Source: Porphyra umbilicalis
Lineage: Eukaryota > Rhodophyta > Bangiophyceae > Bangiales > Bangiaceae
DNA length: 64,000 nt
Assembly (NCBI GenBank): GCA_002049455.2
Contig: KV918873.1
Coordinates: 62,001 to 126,000 of the forward strand
Direction of reading: 5' to 3'
Below the pieces are notes generated by a model that was not told the DNA's origin, made no database searches, and was given only the letters and a program-made list of their open reading frames with translations. Positions 55,709 through 64,000 of the stretch are shown here, in pieces. The position numbers and the translations under genes were made by a program. Each line of letters opens with the position of its first letter. Position 1 is the first letter of the stretch.

Positions 55709-57370
55709 GTGCCCGCGTTGTCCTCCGCGATGGCCGACGAGGAGATGCGATACCAGACCGTCGTGGGCCCCCTGCCCGTGTTGTCCAACCTGGCGACGTG
55801 GGCGCTCGCGTGGGCCCGTGAGGAGGCCCGCATGGGGGTGGCCGGATCGCTGGCCCACGCCACGTTCCAGGGCATCGACTCGACGCGCCCCTCCAACCCG
55901 TTCGCCAAGCACATCGCGGCGATGCCGCACGCCCTCGTGCCTTCCCTTGACGACCGCGCCTCGTCGATCACCGTGGTGCGGCGCAGCCGCGAGGTGGGGT
56001 ACCGCCGCTTCTACGTGGGCTTCATGGACGACCCCCCGGTGAACCCGCCGTTGGTGCCGACCTTCGAGTACATCCTCACTTGCCCGCCCTCCATCGACGT
56101 GTCGGACGCGGAGGGCCCCACGACGGTCCAGCTGACCACTGCTCGCAACCACCTGGGCGGCCTTACCGGACACCTCGTGGCGTGGCACCAGGCAGAGTAC
56201 TCGAACTGTGCCACGGCGACCCGCTCGCGCTTCTACTTGCCGACTCCCGCGTGGTGGTCCGGGGTGGAGGTCCCGTACGGCTGCATGGTGAAACTTACGT
56301 GGGTGCACGCGTACGCCACGGACGACCTCTACGCGGAGCGGCGCGCCTCGTAGGCCGTCTTCCGTAGCGAGTGGGCCCTCGCGGCGGCAGTCGCTCTCCT
56401 CGAGATGTTCCGTACCCGTCGGGTCTTGTGACGTTTCCCCCCGCGTCTTCTCGATTGGATCCGCTCCCTCGGGGCGTCCAATATCTGCGTCAACTCCACG
56501 GGTTCTGACGCAGAGGCGGCCGCTACCCTCGGGGCGTTGCTGGACCTCGCGGACCAGCTTCCTGACACGAAGGCCGTCCGCCAGCGCCTCCGCGCGCGTA
56601 GCACCGACCGTCGGGACCGCGAGGGTTGGATTTGAGCGTCCCTCGAGGTGGACAACGACGGAACTCACGCCAAGGTCGCCGAGGACCTTCGCCCCTTCGA
56701 CTTGCCGTACACCGCGGACATCCTCGAGGCGCGTGGCTATGGGCCTTCTCGTGGGGGTTGGGCCGCCGGCGTTCCGGCTGCCCGCAGCGCACGTTACCCC
56801 GGGGGTGTGACCGCGCCGCCCGCTACCTCCGTGGTGACCGGCGCCGCGGGGTTGTCCTCTCCGGGTCCGTCGCCGCCGGCCGTATCCGCCGCCCCTTCTG
56901 GGGATAACTCCGGGGGTAGCCTCATCGTCTCGTTCGACCCCGTGGAGCACCGTGCCATCCCCGACGTGGCCTTCGACCAACTCGACCACATCCCCTCGGA
57001 CCGTTTCCCGCAGGGTTTGGCGCGCGTCGTGGCTTGTGACCCCGGGGAACTCCGCGGCTATACCATGGGGACCCTGGTAACCGGCTTGAGCCACACCGTG
57101 GTCTCTCTTGGCGACTCGATCGCCCAGTGGGCCCGCGACCACCCCGGGGTTCCGCCCCGTCACTAGGGGGAGTTGCTTCAGTTGGTTGGTCGGCGTAGCA
57201 TCCGTGCGGTTCTCATTCGCGAGGTCGGCGTGGCCGCCGGTGGGGCCAACAGCCGTCAGCAGCATCACCGCGACCGCGACGCCTACCACGAGGAGCCGGC
57301 GGCGCAGCGCCCCCGTGGTCCGCCCCCGCCCAGTCCCGAGTGGGGCGGGCCTTCGTCGGCCCGCCGTTGA
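55709..57370 (+). pseudogene. Opposite-strand ORF of chromovirus B with four in-frame stops
   Basis: A single frame of 554 codons on the strand opposite to pol, interrupted by TAG 56351-56353, TGA 56429-56431, TGA 56633-56635 and TAG 57164-57166, ending at TGA 57368-57370. Text between the stops stays in frame and looks coding, so these are nonsense changes rather than random sequence. The first ~215 residues are globular. Near residue 180 it has FYLPTPAWW, which resembles LPPIPAW in the 652-aa ORF of chromovirus A, and both are followed by a tyrosine- and alanine-rich helical stretch. The end is Arg/His/Pro-rich. It occupies the same place, downstream of pol in reverse orientation. No domain recognised. 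Homology to the A protein is suggestive only. Confidence 0.65.
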
Positions 57371-57822
57371 CCCGGGGGGGGGAGGTAGTGATGTCGGAAG
57401 GGGTGGGGAAACAGCCCCCTCGGGAGTCGTAGTCGTAGCGCGTAGTAGTGTAGGGGGTCTCGTAGTGTCGACGGCGCCGTACGGCGCGTCAACGACCAAT
57501 AAAACCCACGCGTGTCGTTTGCGTATCACCCTTGGGAGAGCCCCTTAATCGTCAGGCCGAATCCCGGGCCCCCGTTGTGGGCCATCATTTGACAGGCCCC
57601 CGCAGGTCAGCCGTCACGTACCACCACAGCCCCCTGATACCGTCCATGCCATCAGATCGCCTTGGCTCCCCTCCCCCCGGTTCACGGAGAAGACGGCCCG
57701 CCCGTCTCGCAGACGGGACGGTCGTCACCACGGCCACGTGGCTCCAACCGGGACACGTGTCGAACACGAAAAGCTGCCCCGATTCGAAACTTGAAAACCA
57801 CGTGCCCCACGTGGGAATGGTC

Positions 57823-59718
57823 CTAGGCGAGGAAGTCGACGACCCACTCGGCTTCTTCGACTCGTAGGCCCACACGCCGCATATACTGGTGCACCGAACG
57901 TCGGTCGAATCGACTGGCCAACTCGAGGGTGTCCTCCTCGGGGTGGTACCCCCACCAGCAGTTCCACAGGCGTAGCGTACCATCGTCAGCGACTTCGTGG
58001 CCCAAGAAGACCTCCCAGACGAACTCCTTGCCCGTGTGTTGATGCCTCTCGGGGACCACAATGTCTTGGGGTACCCCGAGGTTCTGCAGGAGCGTCTGCA
58101 GGTCCCCCGGCGGGCCCGGCGCGGCCGTCACGTGGTCACTGCTTGCCGTCTCAGGGTACCCACCAATGTCCAGCGAAAACGTGCCCTCTCCGCGGGACAA
58201 CACCTTGTACGGCCCGGCCACGCGGGTCCCGAGCTTATACGTGGTCCGCGCGTGGCCATAGACGAACACCCAGTCCCCCGCGTGGACGTCCTTGTTGACC
58301 GGTCGTACGCGGGCGTCGTAGTTCCTCTTGTACCGCCGCTGTGCCAGTGTGAGGGACTTCCGCACCTTGTGGATTAGGTTCCGCAGCCGCGCTGGGATGC
58401 CCTCGCGGACGGCTCGTGGGCTGCTGCCTGTCTCCTCGGGTGCCGGGGAGCCGACGAGGCGTTCCACGGAGAGACTCCGTACACGCTCGGGGGTGACGAA
58501 CTCGAGGGTCGCCACGCCGGTGCTCTGCTGCGGTCGACTGTTGTAGGCCAACGTCAGCATCGACACCAACTCGTCCCATCGGTCTTGATGGTCCTCGACG
58601 TACGTCCGCAACTGGCTCACGATGGCCCGGTTGTACCGTTCCACTTGGCCGTTCGTCTGCGGATGGTACGTCGTGGAGTACCGGTTAGAGACCCCGAGGA
58701 GCGAGCAAACCCCTTGGAAGAACGTGAAGCGGAACTGGGGGCCATTGTCGGATAACACCGTCGCCGGGGGTCCGTATGCCGCCACCCAGTGGTCCAAGAA
58801 GGCTGCCGCGATGGTTTCCGCGTCGATCCGCTGGAGGAGGATGGCCCGCGTCATCTTGGAGAAGCGATCCACGATGACCAACAGGTGTTCATTTCCCGCC
58901 GCCGTTCGGGGTAGGGGGCCGAGCAGGCCCATGCACGGATCCGTCAGCGGTTCCGTCGGGGGGAAGGTCTTGAGGTAGTTTGTTTTGCGTCGCTTGCCGA
59001 CGCGGTTCCTCGCGCACTGCGTGCAGTTGGCCACGAAGGCGTAGACGTCCACCACCATTGATTCCCAATAAAACCACCATCGCATCGACGTGTACATCTT
59101 GTTCGCCCCCGGGTGCCCGGCTTGCGGAGGGAAGTGCTCCCGCATTATCACCCCGTAGCGCATGCGAATCGGTACGTAGACTTGCGCGGCCCCATCCAAC
59201 GGCGCCGCCCGCACCAACAGGCCATTCGGGTCCTCGTGGAACCGCGCTTTGTCGTTGCCGTCCATCGCCGCGCGGACATCCTTGCACCGTCCGTCCTCCG
59301 CCTGCCCCTCGAGGAGCTCGGCGAGCGTCAGAGGGCCTAGGAGTCCCTTCTTGGTCTCTGGCGGCAATTGCCCCGCGGCCGACGAGTTGGGCAAAGCCAG
59401 ACACGGTACCGCGTCGGGTATCGCCCCTTCGTCTCCCACGGGTGTTGGGATGCGTGAAATCGTGTCCGCCGCGTGGTGTGACGCCCCGGGGCGCGTTTGT
59501 ACCACGTAATAGAACTCCGCCAATCGCAACCGCCACCGCGCCAGCCTCCTGTGGGCCCCGTCCATGTGCAGCATCCACTTGAGCGCCGCTTGGTCCGTGC
59601 GTACCGTGAAGCGGGTCCCTTCAACGTAGGGGCGGAGAAGGAGGGACGCCCACACAACCGCGAGGCACTCCCGCTCCGTCGTGCTGTAGCTCCGCTCCGC
59701 CGCGTTGAGGGAGCGGCT
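57823..59718 (-). pseudogene. pol: Pol of chromovirus B: RNase H, integrase, chromodomain
   Basis: In frame with the RT segment before it, after a TGA at 59719-59721. RNase H (ERECLAVVWASLLL) and the connection are followed by integrase with the HHCC region (AGHPGANKMY…CTQCARN). The expected first catalytic Asp, before LGPLP, is Gly (GGC, 58927-58929). The second Asp (VLSDNGPQF) and the Glu (NGQVERYNR) are present. A chromodomain-like end (WNCWWGYHPEEDTLELAS) follows. With Asp replaced by Gly the integrase should be inactive. Confidence 0.93.
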
Positions 59719-61010
59719 TCAATAGCCCACGGGCCGCGTGGATTGGTCGGGTTGCTCCTGTAGAAGGACCGCGCCGACCTGCCCCGCGCTTGCGTCCGTG
59801 TCCAACGTGTAGGTCCCTTGTCGTCTCGGCAGGGCAAGGATGGGGGCCTCCGTGAGTCGTCTCTTGAGTTCCTCGAATGCCCGCAGGGCCTCGTCGGACA
59901 GCGTCTTCCACCGGTCGGGCCTCTTGGAACTCTTCATGGCGGTCCACGGCCGCGCCACTTGGGCGTAGTCCTTGACGAACCTCCGATAGACTTTATATAT
60001 CCCGAGGAAGCTACGTAGGTCCTTCTTGCACCGCGGGGGAGATGCCTCCTTGAGTCCGCGGATGTTCTTGTCTTGTACCTTCAGCTCCCCCCGGCCCACG
60101 ATATGGCCAAAATACTCCACCTCCTCTTGGAACAAGAGGCACTTCTTGGCCTTCAGGGAGACACCCGCGCCGCGCAGCGCCGTGAAGTCCTCCCAGAGGT
60201 ATTCCACGGGTTCCCCCGCCGACTGCGAGAAGACGATGATGTCGTCGAGGAACACAAGGCAGCTATTCCACTTGAGTCCCCCGAGGATCATGTCGATGGC
60301 CCGTTGGAAGGTCGCCGGGGCGTTGGAAAGACCGAGGGGAAGGCGGATGTAGCGATAGGCCCCCTCGTGGCAAACGAAGCTCGTCTTGTCCCGGTCCTCG
60401 TCCGCCACGGGGATCTGCCAATACCCCGAGTTGCAGTCGAGCGTCGAAAACACCTTGGCGTCCCCGAGGAAGTCGATACAATCTTCCATACGTGGCAACG
60501 GGTACACGTGCCGCACCGTTACCTCGTTAAGTCGGCGGTAATCCACGCAGAACTGCATCATCCCGTCGGGTTTCGGGACCAGAACGACCGGGAAGGCCCA
60601 CTCGGCACTCGAGGGCTCGATTACCGTGAGGTCCCGTTGGCGTTGCACCTCCTTGGCGATGATGTCCCTCGAAGCGTGGCTCGCCCGATAGGGTTGGGCC
60701 CGCCGTGGCCGTGCCCCGGGGTTCACCTCGATCCGGTGCGGGGTGACTTCGACCTTGCCGAGTTGTCCCGCCCGTAGCGTCTTGTATTCCTCGAGGCGAT
60801 CGTCCACGGCACCGCGGAGCGTACCAGGGACACCCTCCCAGTGGACCTCCGGCTTGGGACCCGTCTTGTCCGGCGGGTGGGGCGGAGGTTGTCCCTTGTC
60901 GATACCCTCTTCGGCTTGCCACCCCGTCTTGACCTCCTCGTCGGGCATTTCACGGGGATCCGCCCCTTTGTAAGGACCGCCCCCGGTTCCTCGTCCTCCT
61001 CGACGACGTG
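59719..61010 (-). pseudogene. pol: Pol of chromovirus B: reverse transcriptase and start of RNase H
   Basis: RT motifs in order: FCVDYRRLNEVT, FSTLDCNSGYWQIP (first catalytic Asp), LGLSNAPATFQRAI, FLDDIIVFS (catalytic Asp pair; Phe-Leu instead of Tyr-Val), VEYFGHIVG, then YTLDTDASAGQVGAVL of RNase H. It ends at TGA 59719-59721 where Trp (TGG) is expected after the PVGY box, one transition away. The frame differs from the protease segment; the shift lies at about 60950-61010 in G-rich sequence. Confidence 0.95.
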
Positions 61011-62030
61011 AAGCGGTCCATTGTAGGCCGTCGAGGTTCCGATGACGCACCCCTTAGTTAGGTGCACCGGCACGTCCCCGATGTTCGTCAGGTAGAGGGA
61101 CCGTGGGGTATTCGGGGAGAACTCCGCGCCGGCGTTTTGCAACAGTACCTTCCGTCGGATCATTTTGACGGGGCGTTCCCGTACCAGGTGGACCCCCTTG
61201 ACGTTGCAGCACACTTGGACCGCCTGGATGCACCGCGGGCCCACGGTTACCCCTTGCCGAAGCCGGATAGCCCCATCTTGGGCTTTCGGATTGTTTCCTC
61301 GGCGTGGGGGCGCGGGCCGCGTGTTCCCCATCCAGCTCCACATCGCCACCGTGGACGTGCCGTCGTCCCACTTGATCGTCTGTGTCTTGAGGGAGATGGT
61401 GTCCACGTAGTTGCGCTGGAAGTCCCACCCGAGGATGAGCGGTACCGACAGTGCCTTTACCACGAGGAACTCATAATCCATAGCGCACCCCCCGACGTAG
61501 ATCGTCAGCGACACCTCCGCGTTCACCTTGGGCAGCTGCCCCGAGGCGTCACTCACTTGGGTCCGAAGAGGCGCCCGCGATGCATACTCGGTCCACCCTT
61601 CGGGCAACATATCCGCGCGGATCACACTTGGCTCGGCGCCAGTTTCGACCACCGCCCTCGTGGGGACGGGGGTCTGCCACGGCGCCAACTGGTAAGACGC
61701 GCTAATCTCAAAATTCTCTTTCCGTAGTAGCGACAGCGTCCCCTTGAACCGCGGGCGGTATCGCCCACGACGGCAAGGGCAGCGGGCCGCGACAGGCCAC
61801 GTCGTGGTTACCCCCGGGTGTGTTAACACGCTCAGCCCACCCCACCCAGTTGGGGGGAGGGCGAGCCAAACCGTGTCGCCGGGTAGTCCTGTCGGGGAAT
61901 ACCCTCTCCGGAAGAAAATCCCGAAGAGCACACACGCACGGCGTCGACCGGGGGAAGGCGCCCCTAGTGACAAACACGAGTTATATGACCGGAAGTTTAC
62001 TTGCCCGCGTCGAAGGTCTTGAGGCGCCAC
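60950..62030 (-). pseudogene. pol: Pol of chromovirus B: protease region
   Basis: A frame open from 62030. The first ~110 residues have no Gag features. The retropepsin motif is at residue 129 onward: VVETGAEPSVI, with Glu (GAA, 61644-61646) where the catalytic Asp of D-T/S-G-A is required, followed by LILGWDF. The Asp-to-Glu change is a single base and should strongly impair or abolish cleavage. Confidence 0.85.
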
Positions 62031-62066
62031 TCACGCCTCACCCTCTTATCCCGTCCGTTCCCCTCG

Positions 62067-62165
62067 GACCCTCGGAAAACCCTCCTCAGACACCCTCAAA
62101 GGACCCTCGGAAAACCCTGCTCAGATACCCTGAAAGGACACACGAAAAACCCTCCCCTCAGGGCC
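62067..62165. repeat. 35-bp tandem repeat
   Basis: Three units starting GGACCCTCGGAAAACCCT, GGACCCTCGGAAAACCCT and GGACACACGAAAAACCCT, each ending in CTCAGA or CTCAGG text. Confidence 0.85.
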
Positions 62166-62405
62166 CACGGGGCCCATAACCCGGAGGACGGCCGAAGCTT
62201 CGAATACCGCCTTGAGTAGAGGCGGGGAAAGGGTGCTACGTGACACCCTCGCGGCGCCCCGGGGTCAGGGGCGCGGAGTAACATACGTCGATAATCCAAG
62301 TCGGGTTCACACAAAATTAGGCCCTTAAGTAGGGGCCCGCTCGGGGGTTTACGAATCCCAGGGAAGTATTGGGATTGCGGTTGTGGTTGGCGAGTTACGA
62401 GGTGA
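62166..62405. other. Possible 5' LTR/leader region of chromovirus B
   Basis: No gene. AT/GC-mixed sequence upstream of the chromovirus B protease (minus strand). A matching 3' copy was not found, so LTR identity is unproven. Confidence 0.25.
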
Positions 62406-63997
62406 TCACAAGTGGGTCGCCAACGGAACAATTTGAAATATGTGGTAGTGGAATTTGACATATGTGGTAGAGGGGCATATTTCCGGGGAATCTGGTTCCC
62501 CGAGTGTGGGGGCCATGTGACGGACCGTCACACCGGGGAGGCAAACGTGACGTGGCGGGGAGCGAACGAGGAGTTGGGGCGGACAGGGGGGATGGAGGGG
62601 GATGGCGATGCCACCCCCCCTGGGCGTCTCCCGCCCCGCGGGAAACGAGACCATTTGGCGGCGGCGTCGCTGACGATCGCGGGCGAAACGGCGCGAGCCG
62701 CGTGCTCGTCTGGTGCAAAAAGCGGCCACAGTGGCATGCGCGTGCGCGTCGGACGCAGGCCAAAGGTCGCTCACGCCCGGCCAACCGTGAGGTTCAGGCG
62801 CCGCAGAAACCCGCTCCCCCACGTTCGACTCGCCGGATACTCGCAGCGAACTCGGAACGCTGGCAGCAGTGGGCGCCGCCGCCAGCGACACAGCCATGAC
62901 CAGACTCGCTGCAGCGCCGCCCACATGCGCCGGCGCCAAAGCAGCAGCGTGCAGCCAGGCAACACGCGTTCGTCCCGCAATGCCAACTGGCGACGCGTTG
63001 TCCGCACAGGCGAGGCTGTGCCCGAACTCGGAGTCGTGCGGCGCCCGCACGCGCCGCTCAGGGGGGGTGTCAGTGGGGGAGCGCGCGAAAGAGCGGCATG
63101 CGCGCAGAGAATCGCCAGACCCCCCGAGCCATGGACGTCGCTCCCCACGTCGGAGGGGAGGCGCATCAACGCGGCGGCAGCGGCGTTGGCGCCGGCGGAA
63201 GCGGCGACAGCGCGCGCGGCGGCGCTCCGAGCACGTTAGGCGATGCCCGTAGAGGGCTGTTGCCCGCAGACTGCGCGCTTTGGAAACCGGCACATCGTAC
63301 GCGGCTACGATGCGCGCGGCCCCCCGTAAAAATCCTCGTGCGGTCACCAAGGACACGTCGGACTCGTCAGCGAAACGCCCCTCAGTCGACGGAGATATCG
63401 GGGGGCCTGGCAGACCCGATGACAACACAGCAAGGTCCGCACCCACCGCGGCGGCGGCCGCCGCCGCCATGCGCACGCCGCTTGCCTTGGATGCATCAGC
63501 CCGCGCCTCTGCGGCGGTATGATCGATGCGCCGCGGTCGGGCGGCCGCGTCAGGGGCCTCAGCCAGAACAGCGCCCGCGGCGGTCGCGCGCGCGAGCCGC
63601 ACGGCCGCCGCCGCAGCGACGTCGCCGTTCTTGGCCTTGTTTTGCGCCGCGGCGGCCGCCGCACGCCCACTACGGCTGCAGGGGCAGCATTTCGCCCGTC
63701 GATAACCTCGTCGGCCCATGTCGCGGTGGGCCGCGCGGAAATCCGCGGCAGGCGCGGCGACGGCGGCTTGGGCGGCTCGCGCTGGGGCAACTGGTAGGGG
63801 GGGGGCGAGGACCAGCCGGCGCCAACGTTGGCGGCGTCCGCGGGGAGCCCTGTGACTTGGGCAGCGGCGGCAGGGGCAGCGGAGGCAGCTGCCGCCGCCG
63901 CAAGCACGGGGGGGGTAGCTCGGAAACCGCGAGGGAAAGACAGGCCGGCGCCGGCGGCGGCGCCGGCGGGAGCAGCGGAAAGCAGGCGACCAGCCAC
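62406..63997 (-). pseudogene. Ala-rich hypothetical coding region in shifting frames
   Basis: Segments on the minus strand look coding but lie in different frames. One is 63997-~63650 (Ala-rich start MAGRLLSAAPAG, then PPYQLPQREPPKPP). A second is ~63640-63240 (AAAAAVRLARATAAGAVLAE and GPPISPSTEGRFADE). A third is ~63190-63070 (MRLPSDVGSDVHGSGGLAIL). A fourth is ~63040-62780 (GHSLACADNASPVGIAG). They could be exons or a frameshifted pseudogene. No domain recognised, and no Gag zinc knuckle, so it is not taken as gag of chromovirus B. Confidence 0.3.
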
Positions 63998-64000
63998 CGT

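Larger units (their letters stand above)
57823..62030 (-). mobile_element. Chromovirus B (Ty3/gypsy), decayed, gag not found
   Basis: Pol runs from ~62030 to 57823 on the minus strand as PR-RT-RNaseH-INT-chromodomain. Downstream of pol is the broken opposite-strand ORF (55709-57370). No CCHC Gag is found upstream of PR, and no LTR pair or duplication was found, so the true borders are unknown. Lesions: one frameshift, one in-frame stop, and substitutions at a protease and an integrase catalytic position. Confidence 0.9.

Noticed and set aside
55205-57529. 774-codon minus-strand frame
   Set aside because: Antisense shadow of the broken ORF at 55709-57370 and of C-rich sequence; Arg/Gly/His-rich composition without motifs.
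62030-62420. Possible 5' LTR of chromovirus B
   Set aside because: No matching copy was found by eye in 54.6-57.8 kb, and no duplication; borders left open.
1-64000. CRISPR arrays, rRNA genes, bacterial operons
   Set aside because: Tandem repeats here have no unique spacers of constant length; no rRNA-like sequence; gene content is eukaryotic.

Overview
The window looks like nuclear DNA from a GC-rich, intron-poor eukaryote. The signs are Ty3/gypsy chromoviruses with chromodomains, a PIF/Harbinger transposase of the plant-transposon type, a sigma-like glutathione S-transferase, one GT...AG intron, and no bacterial operon structure. A bangiophyte red alga (Porphyra/Pyropia-like) would fit, but that is an inference from composition and content, not a proven assignment. 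Most of the 64 kb is transposable elements at several nesting levels. Intact host genes are scarce.

Layout. 1-1045 holds the truncated 3' part of a Cys-rich zinc-knuckle gene (minus strand). 1.3-6.7 kb is repeats: a GC minisatellite, two inverted-repeat elements that have second copies near 44 and 48 kb, an intact 928-bp non-autonomous element (3717-4644), and a C/A-rich microsatellite. 6747-23987 is a three-level nest. A second copy of the 928-bp element is split by a complete Ty3/gypsy chromovirus (7193-23500, 393-bp LTRs, 5-bp duplication GTTAT). That chromovirus is itself split, just before its reverse transcriptase YVDD box, by a 6070-bp LTR element without pol (10924-16993, 602-bp LTRs, duplication CCTTG) that is mostly three tandem-repeat arrays. 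The chromovirus carries gag, PR-RT-RNaseH-INT-chromodomain, a small sense ORF, and a 652-codon ORF on the opposite strand between pol and the 3' LTR.

24-37 kb is mostly non-coding. It contains an unknown Ala/Lys-rich gene with one amber codon (26560-27778), a decayed Myb/SANT-like gene (29916-32476), and a convergent PIF/Harbinger transposase with one premature stop (34040-35290). 37.2-38.6 kb holds two convergent host-like genes: a truncated THUMP-domain RNA methyltransferase fragment and a glutathione S-transferase. Each appears to be shifted at a homopolymer. 39-45.5 kb has four terminal-inverted-repeat elements, two of them with perfect 8-bp duplications. 48-54.7 kb contains a repeat copy, hairpins and a foldback element.

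55.7-62.1 kb is a second, decayed chromovirus on the minus strand. It has no recognisable gag, substituted catalytic residues in PR and IN, and again an opposite-strand ORF downstream of pol, now broken by four stops. The last 1.6 kb is Ala-rich, gene-like sequence in shifting frames.

Taken together this is a repeat-dense region in which insertion order can be read directly: 928-bp element first, then chromovirus, then satellite-bearing LTR element. The most unusual recurring feature is the opposite-strand ORF 3' of pol in both chromoviruses.
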